A stretch of DNA of 64,000 nt from Neisseria dentiae (lineage in GTDB: Bacteria; Pseudomonadota; Gammaproteobacteria; Burkholderiales; Neisseriaceae). The notes under the pieces are model-generated. The model made no database searches and was not told the origin of the DNA. It was given only the letters and a program-made list of their open reading frames with translations. Of this stretch, positions 33,508-41,698 are shown in pieces; positions within the stretch are counted from its first letter, which is position 1, and the number at the start of each line of letters is the position of its first letter. The stretch spans positions 2,170,001 through 2,234,000 of the forward strand of contig NZ_CP059570.1 in NCBI RefSeq assembly GCF_014055005.1. Direction: 5' to 3'. A program made the translations under genes and the position numbers.

Positions 33508-33537
33508 TTGTTTTATTTTTAAGCAGATATATATAAT
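33508..33537 (+). promoter_or_regulatory. aroE promoter
   Basis: TTGTTT (33508-33513) and TATAAT (33532-33537) with an 18-bp spacer, 68 bp upstream of aroE. A DUS pair at 33474-33500 separates it from the divergent glnA promoter. Confidence 0.55.
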
Positions 33538-33605
33538 GCGCTGTTACCCAAGCGGGTGCCTTTGCGCGCCCCTTAATCCGACCGCATTGCTACGGAGCCT
33601 GCCGC

Positions 33606-34424
33606 ATGGCCGCCACACTTCCCCGTTATGCCGTTTTCGGCAACCCGATTGCCCACAGCAAATCGCCGCAAATCCACCGGCAATTCGCCTTGCAGGAAAA
33701 GGTGCGGATCGAATACGAACGCATCTTGGCCGAGCCGGGAGCGTTTGCCGAAGCCGCCGAACGTTTTTTTGCCGAAGGCGGGTTGGGCGCAAACGTTACC
33801 GTGCCGTTTAAAACCGATGCCTATGATTGGGTGAGCGAGCATTCCGAGCGGGCCGAAGCCGCCGGCGCAGTCAACACCATTATCCCGCTGGGCGGCGGCC
33901 GCTTCCGCGGCGACAACACCGACGGCGTGGGGCTGGTGAGCGACATCACCGAAGCGCAGGAAACCGCCCTGAAAAACCGACGCATTCTGATTTTGGGTGC
34001 GGGCGGCGCAGTGCGCGGCGTGGTGCCCGTGCTGCTGCAACAACAGCCTGCCGACATCACCATCGCCAACCGCACCGAAACCAAAGCGCGGGAGCTGGCG
34101 GAGCGTTTCGGCGTTCGGTCGGCACCGCTAAACGGCCTGCCCGCCGGCCGTTTCGATATTATTATCAACGGCACCTCGGGCGGTTTGGGCGGCGAAATAC
34201 CGGCCGTTGCACCCGAAGTGTTCGGCATCTGTGAGCTGGCCTACGATATGGTGTACGGCGCGGCGGCACAGGCGTTTTTGGATTATGCCCGCCGCAGCGG
34301 CGCCAAAAAAACTGCCGACGGCTTGGGTATGCTGGTGGGGCAGGCCGCGTTTTCCTACCGGCTTTGGCGCGGTTTTTCGCCCGATATCAAACCCGTTATC
34401 CGTTATATGAAAGAGGCCGTCTGA
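33606..34424 (+). CDS. aroE: Shikimate dehydrogenase
   Basis: NADPH-dependent reduction of 3-dehydroshikimate in aromatic amino acid synthesis. 272 aa. Substrate-binding start RYAVFGNPIAHSKSP, catalytic Lys in NVTVPFKTDAY, NTDGVGLVSD, and the Rossmann motif GAGGAVRGV with NRT (NRTETKARELAERFG) for NADP specificity. Its stop is the TGA of a DUS (protein ends EAV), and mtgA begins one base later. Confidence 0.96.
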   Translation: MAATLPRYAVFGNPIAHSKSPQIHRQFALQEKVRIEYERILAEPGAFAEAAERFFAEGGLGANVTVPFKTDAYDWVSEHSERAEAAGAVNTIIPLGGGRFRGDNTDGVGLVSDITEAQETALKNRRILILGAGGAVRGVVPVLLQQQPADITIANRTETKARELAERFGVRSAPLNGLPAGRFDIIINGTSGGLGGEIPAVAPEVFGICELAYDMVYGAAAQAFLDYARRSGAKKTADGLGMLVGQAAFSYRLWRGFSPDIKPVIRYMKEAV

Positions 34425-34425
34425 A

Positions 34426-35112
34426 ATGATTAAATGGCTGCTTGCGCTGCCTTTTGCGGCGTTTATCCTGTTTAATGCCTACGTGTACGGCAACATCATC
34501 ACCTATCGCGCCGTGGCGCCGCACAAAACCGCGTTTATGAGTATGCGCATGAGCGATTTTAGTGCCAAAGGCAAAGAAGTCGAACTGGATTACCGCTGGG
34601 TGCCCTATGATCGCATCTCCACCAACCTCAAAAAAGCCCTGATTGCTTCGGAAGACGCCAACTTCGCCGCACACGGCGGTTTCGACTGGGGCGGCATCCG
34701 CAACGCCATGAAGCGCAACGAGCGCAGCGGCAAAATCCGCGGCGGCGGCTCCACCATCAGCCAGCAGCTGGCGAAAAACCTGTTTTTAAACGAAAGCCGC
34801 AGCTATTGGCGCAAGGCCGAAGAAGCCGCCATCACCGCCATGATGGAAGCCACCACCGATAAAGACCGCATTTTCGAGCTTTATCTCAACGTAATCGAAT
34901 GGGGCTACGGCATTTACGGCGCCGAAGCGGCCTCGCAGCACTTCTATAAAAAACCGGCCGCCAACCTCACCAAACAGCAGGCGGCCAAACTCGCCGCCCG
35001 CGTGCCGCGGCCGCTGTATTACGCCGAAAACCCGCGCGACCGCAGCCTGCGCAACAAAACCAACATCATCCTGCGCCGCATGGGTTCGGCCGCATTGCCG
35101 GATACGGAATGA
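34426..35112 (+). CDS. mtgA: Monofunctional peptidoglycan glycosyltransferase
   Basis: Polymerises lipid II into glycan strands at the periplasmic face. 228 aa with one N-terminal transmembrane helix (WLLALPFAAFILFNAYVYG) and the GT51 domain: catalytic Glu76 in ASEDANFAAHGGFDW, RGGGSTISQQLAKNLFLNESRS, KDRIFELYLNVIEWGYGIYG. Cotranscribed with aroE (1-bp gap). Confidence 0.96.
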   Translation: MIKWLLALPFAAFILFNAYVYGNIITYRAVAPHKTAFMSMRMSDFSAKGKEVELDYRWVPYDRISTNLKKALIASEDANFAAHGGFDWGGIRNAMKRNERSGKIRGGGSTISQQLAKNLFLNESRSYWRKAEEAAITAMMEATTDKDRIFELYLNVIEWGYGIYGAEAASQHFYKKPAANLTKQQAAKLAARVPRPLYYAENPRDRSLRNKTNIILRRMGSAALPDTE

Positions 35113-35150
35113 GAGCTTTGCAAACGCCGCCTCCAACAAAAAACAAAAAA

Positions 35151-35182
35151 CGGAACAGCATTAACTGTTCCGTTTTTATTTT
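35151..35182 (+). terminator. Intrinsic terminator after mtgA
   Basis: CGGAACAG / CTGTTCCG stem with 6-base loop, followed by TTTTTATTTTTT; 39 bp after the mtgA stop. Two diverging DUS copies follow before the acnB stop. Confidence 0.85.
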
Positions 35183-35230
35183 TTCAGACGGCCTTAAAAG
35201 GTCTCAGGCCGTCTGAAAAGTTTTATACCA

Positions 35231-37816
35231 TTACACGTTCACTTTTTCGGCCACTTCGTTGTAGCTGTCGATTTCGTTGAAGTTCATGTAGCGGTAGATC
35301 TGATCGCCCTGCTCGTTGATGATGCCGATATTGGCTTGGTATTCTTCAACGGTGGGGATTTTGCCCAGTTTGGAGCAGATGGCCGCCAGTTCCGCAGAAC
35401 CCAAGAACACATTGGTGTTTTTGCCCAAACGGTTGGGGAAGTTGCGGGTGGAAGTGGACATCACGGTTGCCCCTTCGCGCACTTGTGCCTGGTTGCCCAT
35501 ACACAGCGAGCAGCCGGGCATTTCCATGCGCGCGCCGGCACGGCCGAGCACGCCGTAGTGGCCTTCGTTGGTCAGCTCTTGCGCGTCCATTTTGGTGGGC
35601 GGCGCCATCCACAGGCGCACGGGGATGTCGCTCTTGCCTTCCAGCAGTTTGGAAGCGGCGCGGAAGTGGCCGATGTTGGTCATGCACGAACCGATGAACA
35701 CTTCGTCGATCGGCGTGCCGGACACTTCGGACATGAATTTCACATCGTCGGGGTCGTTCGGGCAGGCCACGATCGGCTCTTTGATGTCGTCCATGTTGAT
35801 TTCGATAACGGCGGCGTATTCGGCATCTTTATCGGCTTCCAAAAGCTGCGGATCGGCCAGCCAGGCTTCCATCGCTTTGATGCGGCGCTCCAGCGTGCGC
35901 GGGTCTTTATAGCCGTCGGCAATCATGTTTTTCATCAACACGATGTTGGACTTCATGTATTCGATAATCGGCTCTTTGTTGAGCTTCACGGTACAGCCGG
36001 CGGCGGAACGCTCGGCGGAAGCGTCGCTCAATTCGAACGCCTGTTCCACTTTCAGGTCGGGCAGGCCTTCGATTTCCAGAATACGGCCCGAGAAAATGTT
36101 TTTCTTGCCGGCTTTGGCCACGGTGAGCAGGCCTTGCTTGATGGCATACAGCGGAATGGCGTTTACCAGATCGCGCAGGGTTACGCCCGGTTGCAGTTTG
36201 CCGCTGAAGCGCACCAGCACGGATTCGGGCATATCGAGCGGCATCACGCCGGTGGCGGCGGCAAAGGCCACCAAGCCGGAACCTGCGGGGAAGGAAATGC
36301 CCAGCGGGAAACGGGTGTGCGAGTCGCCGCCGGTGCCGACGGTGTCGGGCAGCAGCAGGCGGTTCAGCCATGAGTGGATCACGCCGTCGCCCGGGCGCAG
36401 GGAAACGCCGCCGCGGGTGGAGATAAACTCAGGCAGCTCTTTGTGGGTTTTCACGTCCACCGGTTTCGGATAGGCGGCGGTGTGGCAGAACGACTGCATC
36501 ACCAAGTCGGCAGAGAAGCCCAGGCAGGCGAGGTCTTTCAGCTCGTCGCGGGTCATCGGGCCGGTGGTGTCTTGCGAGCCGACGGTGGTCATGCGCGGTT
36601 CGCAGTAAGTGCCGGGGCGCACGCCCTGCCCTTCGGGCAAGCCGCAGGCACGGCCAACCATTTTCTGCGCCAGCGAGAAGCCTGCTTTGCTTTCGGCAGG
36701 CGCCTGCGGCAGGCGGAATTCGGTGGAGGCGGGCAAGCCCAGCGCTTCGCGGGCTTTGGCGGTTAAGCCGCGGCCGATAATCAGATTGATGCGGCCGCCG
36801 GCCTGCACTTCGTCGAGCAACACTTGCGATTTCAGTTGGAATTCGGCAACGGTTTCGCCGTTTTTCACGATTTTGCCTTCATACGGCAGAATATCGACCA
36901 CGTCGCCCATTTTCAGCGCGGAAACGTCCACTTCGATCGGCAGGGCACCAGAATCTTCTTGGGTGTTGAAGAAAATCGGGGCGATTTTGCCGCCCAGGCA
37001 CACGCCGCCGTAGCGTTTGTTCGGCACGAAGGGAATATCCAGGCCGGTGTGCCAGATTACCGAGTTGGTGGCGGATTTGCGCGAAGAGCCGGTGCCGACT
37101 ACGTCGCCCACATAGGCAACGGGGTGGCCTTTGGCTTTCAATTCTTCCAACAGTTTGATGGGGCCGACTTCGCCGGGTTTGTCGGGGTTGATGCCGTCGC
37201 GCGGGTTTTTCAGCATGGCCAGCGCATGCAGCGGGATGTCGGGGCGGCTCCAGGCGTCGGGCGCGGGTGAGAGGTCGTCGGTGTTGGTTTCGCCGTCGAC
37301 TTTGAATACGGTAACGGTGATTTTTTCGGGCACTTTTTCGCGCGAGGTAAACCATTCGGCGTTGGCCCACGATTCGAGCACGGCTTTGGCGTGCGGGTTG
37401 CCTTTGTCGGCTTTTTCTTTCACGTCGTGGAAAGAGTCGAACATCAAGAGGGTGTGTTTCAACCCTTCGGCGGCAATCGGCGCCAGTTTGTCGTTGTCGA
37501 GAAGCTCAATCAGCGGGTGGATGTTGTAACCGCCGAGCATGGTGCCCAGAAGTTCGGTGGCGTATTCGGGCGATACCAGCGGGCTTTGTACGCTGCCTTC
37601 GGCAACGGCGGCCAAGAACGAGGCTTTTACTTTGGATGCGTCGTCCACGCCGGGCGGCACGCGGTTGGCGAGCAAATCTACCAAGAATCCGTCTTCGCCT
37701 GCGGGCGGGTTTTTCAGCAGTTCCACCAGATCGGCGGTTTGCTGGGCGGTGAGCGGGAGGGCGGGAATGCCCAGAGCTTCGCGCTCTGCGGCGGCTTTGC
37801 GATAGGCTTCTAACAT
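35231..37816 (-). CDS. acnB: Aconitate hydratase B
   Basis: TCA-cycle isomerisation of citrate to isocitrate; also 2-methylisocitrate processing in some bacteria. 861 aa from the ATG at 37816 (MLEAYRKAAAEREALGIPALPL), the usual AcnB length. It has the HEAT-like N-terminal domain, a swivel domain (GSSRKSATNSV), and cluster cysteines in SCMTNIGHFRAA and CSLCMGNQAQVREGATVMSTSTRNFPNRLG. Preceded by AAAAGGAAC on the minus strand. Confidence 0.97.
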   Translation of the reverse strand: MLEAYRKAAAEREALGIPALPLTAQQTADLVELLKNPPAGEDGFLVDLLANRVPPGVDDASKVKASFLAAVAEGSVQSPLVSPEYATELLGTMLGGYNIHPLIELLDNDKLAPIAAEGLKHTLLMFDSFHDVKEKADKGNPHAKAVLESWANAEWFTSREKVPEKITVTVFKVDGETNTDDLSPAPDAWSRPDIPLHALAMLKNPRDGINPDKPGEVGPIKLLEELKAKGHPVAYVGDVVGTGSSRKSATNSVIWHTGLDIPFVPNKRYGGVCLGGKIAPIFFNTQEDSGALPIEVDVSALKMGDVVDILPYEGKIVKNGETVAEFQLKSQVLLDEVQAGGRINLIIGRGLTAKAREALGLPASTEFRLPQAPAESKAGFSLAQKMVGRACGLPEGQGVRPGTYCEPRMTTVGSQDTTGPMTRDELKDLACLGFSADLVMQSFCHTAAYPKPVDVKTHKELPEFISTRGGVSLRPGDGVIHSWLNRLLLPDTVGTGGDSHTRFPLGISFPAGSGLVAFAAATGVMPLDMPESVLVRFSGKLQPGVTLRDLVNAIPLYAIKQGLLTVAKAGKKNIFSGRILEIEGLPDLKVEQAFELSDASAERSAAGCTVKLNKEPIIEYMKSNIVLMKNMIADGYKDPRTLERRIKAMEAWLADPQLLEADKDAEYAAVIEINMDDIKEPIVACPNDPDDVKFMSEVSGTPIDEVFIGSCMTNIGHFRAASKLLEGKSDIPVRLWMAPPTKMDAQELTNEGHYGVLGRAGARMEMPGCSLCMGNQAQVREGATVMSTSTRNFPNRLGKNTNVFLGSAELAAICSKLGKIPTVEEYQANIGIINEQGDQIYRYMNFNEIDSYNEVAEKVNV

Positions 37817-37953
37817 CTCGTTGTTCCTTTTAGTGGTTTTTCTTCTGGGTTTACCGCACATTGTAGTGCTGCGTAGTTTTTAAATCATAAACCAAATTTG
37901 TGTAAATAGGAACTTTCTTTTGCAGTTCTCGGGCAGGATTGCGGTTGGTTTAA

Positions 37954-37982
37954 AGGCCGTCTGAAAGGGTTTCAGACGGCCT
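37954..37982. terminator. DUS-pair terminator near pgaD end
   Basis: AGGCCGTCTGAAA and its complement separated by three bases, 17 bp beyond the pgaD stop on the minus strand. Confidence 0.65.
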
Positions 37983-37999
37983 GTTTGATAATGCCGGCG

Positions 38000-38287
38000 T
38001 TAGTGTTTGCGTTTGCGTGAAATACATATCGACCACACCAGCAGCAGGTTCAGCTGCGCCAGCACGACGGCGGCGGCGGCTTTGGCCAGATCGGCCAGCG
38101 TCCAGGTGCCGACGATGGGGTTGTAGAAAAGGTTGCGGTGGTCGTTGACAATCAGGTAAACCGTTAACAGCCACAGCGACCAGGTTACTGCAAAAATCAA
38201 TATGCTTTTGGTGCTGATAACCGGATTGGGTTTCCGCGCTTTATGGATAACCATCAGTTCGCGCAAGTCTTGCACTTGTTCAGACAT
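38000..38287 (-). CDS. pgaD: Poly-beta-1,6-GlcNAc synthesis protein PgaD
   Basis: 95 aa with two transmembrane helices (STKSILIFAVTWSLWLLTVYLIV, about 26-48, and AAAAVVLAQLNLLLVWSICI, about 70-90). It is the last gene after pgaC, and size and topology match PgaD, which supports the PgaC synthase and binds c-di-GMP together with it in E. coli. Sequence similarity alone is weak; the operon position carries the call. Confidence 0.85.
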   Translation of the reverse strand: MSEQVQDLRELMVIHKARKPNPVISTKSILIFAVTWSLWLLTVYLIVNDHRNLFYNPIVGTWTLADLAKAAAAVVLAQLNLLLVWSICISRKRKH

Positions 38288-38342
38288 AAGCCTCTCCTTT
38301 CGTTGCGGTGATAAAAAACGCCGTGTCGGCGGCAGCCCTGTG

Positions 38343-39569
38343 CTACTGCACGCCCCTGTCGGGGCTGACCCAGGTGGCCTTGCGCCGTTTGTCGCGCAAA
38401 AGCGCCTTGGGGAAACCGTGGATCAGTGTGATGCTGTTGAGCAGCCAGAAGGCATAGGGATACCAGATGCAGCTGATGAAATACCGGAATAAGTTGCTTT
38501 CGTAGCGGCTGTCGATAAACATGCTCACGGAAAACTGCAAAATAAACATCATGAAGGTAATCAGGCTGGCCACTTTGAACAGCGTGAAATCATGCGGGTG
38601 GCCGAGCGCCAGCTCCGCCAGACCTGCAATGGTTACGCCCAAAAGCGAATACGCCCAAATCAGGGTGATGAAATATTCGGCATAAAGCGGCCACAGGCGG
38701 ATATGGTGCAGCCGCCAGATGTCTTTGAAATATTTCAAAATCACTTCCGCCCCGCCCTGTGCCCAGCGCAGCCGCTGGCGGTAGAGTCCGCGTATGGTTT
38801 CGGGCATCAATACCCAACACAATGCACGCGGTTCGTAGGCGATGTTGTAACCGGCGATTTGGGTTTTCCAGCTCACGTCGATGTCGTCGGTGATCATGTT
38901 GTCGCTCCAGCCGCCGATTTTCAGCAGCACGTCTTTACGTATGCACATAATCACGCCGGACACGGTAAACAATGTGCCCACCACGCTTTGCGAGCGTTTG
39001 ATCAGGCCGATAATCGAGCTGAATTCGGCCACTTGCAGCTTGCCCAACACGGTGCTGCGGTTGCGCACGCGCGGGTTGCCGGTTACGGCGCCCAAATCGG
39101 GGTTGTTTTCCATATTCTGAATCATGTATTCGATGGCGCTGTAATCGAGGATGGCGTCGCCGTCGATGCCGACGATGTATTTGCCCAGTGCATGGCGGGC
39201 GCCGTTGTTCATGGCGGAGGCTTTGCCGCCGTTGGGTTGGTCGACCACCACGATTTTTTCGGCTTTTTCCGCCCAGCGTTCGATGATTTCGAGCGTGTTG
39301 TCGGTGCTGCCGTCGTTGATGAAGATCAGCTCGTAGTTGGGGTAGGTTAAATTGAGCAGGTGCGGTATCGATGTGTCGAGGTTGTCTGCTTCGTTGTAGC
39401 AGGGAATCAGCACGCTCACCATCGGTGCGTAGCCCTGATACATAAACTCGGGTTCGCCCGCCCGCCGCTCGAGAAACAGAAAATAAAAAATGCCCGAAAC
39501 CGTCCAATAAACGGCCATGATGCCCGGATAGAGCATCACGAATACGGCTAAATATTCATACCAGTCCAT
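38343..39569 (-). CDS. pgaC: Poly-beta-1,6-N-acetyl-D-glucosamine synthase PgaC
   Basis: Processive family 2 glycosyltransferase, 408 aa. N-terminal helix, then the GT2 domain: VSVLIPCYNEADNLDTSI, FINDGSTDNTLEII, GIDGDAILDY, ITDDIDVSWK and the processive signature QRLRWAQGG. C-terminal helices (SLLGVTIAGLAELAL and others) form the membrane pore. Acts with PgaD. About 55 bp upstream of pgaD. Confidence 0.94.
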   Translation of the reverse strand: MDWYEYLAVFVMLYPGIMAVYWTVSGIFYFLFLERRAGEPEFMYQGYAPMVSVLIPCYNEADNLDTSIPHLLNLTYPNYELIFINDGSTDNTLEIIERWAEKAEKIVVVDQPNGGKASAMNNGARHALGKYIVGIDGDAILDYSAIEYMIQNMENNPDLGAVTGNPRVRNRSTVLGKLQVAEFSSIIGLIKRSQSVVGTLFTVSGVIMCIRKDVLLKIGGWSDNMITDDIDVSWKTQIAGYNIAYEPRALCWVLMPETIRGLYRQRLRWAQGGAEVILKYFKDIWRLHHIRLWPLYAEYFITLIWAYSLLGVTIAGLAELALGHPHDFTLFKVASLITFMMFILQFSVSMFIDSRYESNLFRYFISCIWYPYAFWLLNSITLIHGFPKALLRDKRRKATWVSPDRGVQ

Positions 39570-39666
39570 TGGGGTTGCTGCCCTTGCTGTTTGTGTTTGA
39601 AGCGTTTGTTTTGGTGGTTGGTGTTGTTCAGACGGCCTGCTCCGGAGAGGCCGTCTGAAAACGGGG

Positions 39667-41595
39667 TTAGCGCTGCACCGAAAATGCCGGTTTGATGGTT
39701 TTCAGCGGCGGCTGGTCTTGCAGGAAGTTATCGGGGTAGTAGGCCAGGTTTTTCACGCCCTCTTTTTTCAGCAAAGTCATCCAGTCCGTCATTTCTTCGG
39801 CGGGCACCGGCTGTTTGGTGCGCCAGTTCACCGCTTGCAGCTCGAACACGGTTTTATCGAGCGGCACGTTGCTGCGCTTGACTTCGGCCACCAGTTTGCC
39901 CATCCAGCGCGCGGCTTCTTTGCGGCTTAACGGCTGCTCGTTTTCCATATAGGGCATGGCCATGATGGCGGTGTAGTCGTAGGCGGCGGCAAACTTGGGC
40001 AGGCTTTGGGCGAACCACTGCTGCGATTCGGGGCGGGTAATCACGCCGGCATAAAGGTTGCGGGCGGTTTTCATTTCGTTTTTGCCGTTGAAGCTGTATT
40101 TCAACGAGGCTTGTTTCAGCATATCGGAATAGCCGATTAAATCGTCGCCCTTCTGCCCGGCTTCGCTGCGGTATTGCTCTGCACTACGCGCGCCGGCGGC
40201 GGTGTTGCCTTCGTAGTCGGTTAAGAAGCCGTCGTCGTGGAAAATCAGGCCGTTGAAGCGGCTGTTGAAGGCGAGGTCTTCATAAATTTCGGCCACGGCG
40301 CGGCGGCTCTTGGCGCTATACGGCGAGAGGCGCAGATAGTGGTTGGCGCTGGGTTTGCCGGTGCGGCTGTCGGTAACGTAGTCGTAACCGCTGCCCAAAT
40401 CGAAAGCCATCATCGGCATCCACGCATACACTTTTACGTTGGAACGCGTAATCAGCTGCCAGGCCACGCGGCTGAACAGGTCGGCCTTCACTTTCAGATG
40501 GCGGTTGGGGAAATACACGGCCTCCGCCACGCCGTTGCCGTCGTCGTCGGCAAAGGCTTGCAGATACACGGTGGTGATGCCCATTTTGTAGATGCGCTCG
40601 ATGAGTTTGTCGAAATTGCGCTCCACCTGCGCGGGGTCGGGGTCGTGCAGGTAGTCCAAGTCGATGTGCACGGCGCGTTGGTGCGGCGGGGTGAACATCT
40701 GCCCGTCGAGGTAGGCTTTCATCAGCGGGTAGCCGGTTTCGTTATCGATGAGCGCACGGCCCACGCTGCGCTGCTCCGTGGTGTTCAGGGTTTCGTCGAA
40801 CAGGGTGAAATCGTTGTCCAGCCCCACGCCGGCGGCGATTTCGCGGGCGGTTTCGTTAAACTGCCCGTAAGGCCACACAATCACGTTGGGGCGCACGCCG
40901 GTGCGCGCGGTGATGATGTCCACCGAGCGTTTCAAATCGTTGTGTACGCGCTGTTTGTAGGCAGCATGGGTTTCGTAGCGGCCGTTTTTATATTCGGGAA
41001 ACACGGCGGCAAACTGCGAGCCGGTGGGGTTGCCCGTGATGCTGCGGTGCAGGTCGTGGGTGTGCGAGGCGATTTCCACCAAGCCGCTTTTCTGCATTTC
41101 GCGCACCTGTTCCCAAGTAATGAAGGCCGAACGCGGCAGCATTTGTTTGCCGTAGGCGATCCGGCCGCCCTGCGGCGTTTCCATCCAGCCGGTAACCAAT
41201 GCGTACACCGCCGGATAGTTGAAGGCTTTCAACAGCGGGTAGATTTTGGTGTAGAAGCTCATGTAGCCGTCGTCAAACGTGAGCAATACGGGCTTGGGCG
41301 GCAGCTTGGCGCGGCCGGTGCGCGCGTCTTGAATCTGCTTGAAACTCACGGGGGTGTAGCCGTTGTCGCGCAGCCAGTTGAAATGTGCGGCCAGCCGCTG
41401 CACGGTGATGGTTTGCGGAAAATAACGGCGCTGGATTGCGCCCGCCATTTCCTGTTCTTCTTTGGTTTTGACAACGGGTGCGGTTTCGTCGATCACGTTG
41501 TGGTAACACATCACGCCGTAGCGCACGTCGGCGGCATAAGCGCTTTGCAGCATGAGGCCGGCGAAGAGGCCGGCGAGCAGGCGTTTGCAGTTCAT
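39667..41595 (-). CDS. pgaB: Poly-beta-1,6-GlcNAc N-deacetylase PgaB
   Basis: Periplasmic enzyme that partly deacetylates PNAG before export. 642 aa from the ATG at 41595. Polysaccharide deacetylase domain with VLLTFDDGYMSFYTKIYPLL and the metal-binding SHTHDLHRS; the C-terminal glycoside hydrolase-like domain includes HIDLDYLHDPDPAQVERNFDKLIERI. The signal peptide MNCKRLLAGLFAGLMLQSAYA appears to be cleaved after AYA with no lipobox cysteine, unlike the lipoprotein PgaB of E. coli. An alternative ATG at 41616 would add seven residues. Confidence 0.94.
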   Translation of the reverse strand: MNCKRLLAGLFAGLMLQSAYAADVRYGVMCYHNVIDETAPVVKTKEEQEMAGAIQRRYFPQTITVQRLAAHFNWLRDNGYTPVSFKQIQDARTGRAKLPPKPVLLTFDDGYMSFYTKIYPLLKAFNYPAVYALVTGWMETPQGGRIAYGKQMLPRSAFITWEQVREMQKSGLVEIASHTHDLHRSITGNPTGSQFAAVFPEYKNGRYETHAAYKQRVHNDLKRSVDIITARTGVRPNVIVWPYGQFNETAREIAAGVGLDNDFTLFDETLNTTEQRSVGRALIDNETGYPLMKAYLDGQMFTPPHQRAVHIDLDYLHDPDPAQVERNFDKLIERIYKMGITTVYLQAFADDDGNGVAEAVYFPNRHLKVKADLFSRVAWQLITRSNVKVYAWMPMMAFDLGSGYDYVTDSRTGKPSANHYLRLSPYSAKSRRAVAEIYEDLAFNSRFNGLIFHDDGFLTDYEGNTAAGARSAEQYRSEAGQKGDDLIGYSDMLKQASLKYSFNGKNEMKTARNLYAGVITRPESQQWFAQSLPKFAAAYDYTAIMAMPYMENEQPLSRKEAARWMGKLVAEVKRSNVPLDKTVFELQAVNWRTKQPVPAEEMTDWMTLLKKEGVKNLAYYPDNFLQDQPPLKTIKPAFSVQR

Positions 41596-41698
41596 GTTTT
41601 TCTGCCTATCATTCATTCTTGTATTTTTTTAAAGTGTCTGCTGTTTTCAGACGGCCTCTCCGCCGCAGCGTGAGGCCGTCTGAAAACCATTCTGTCAA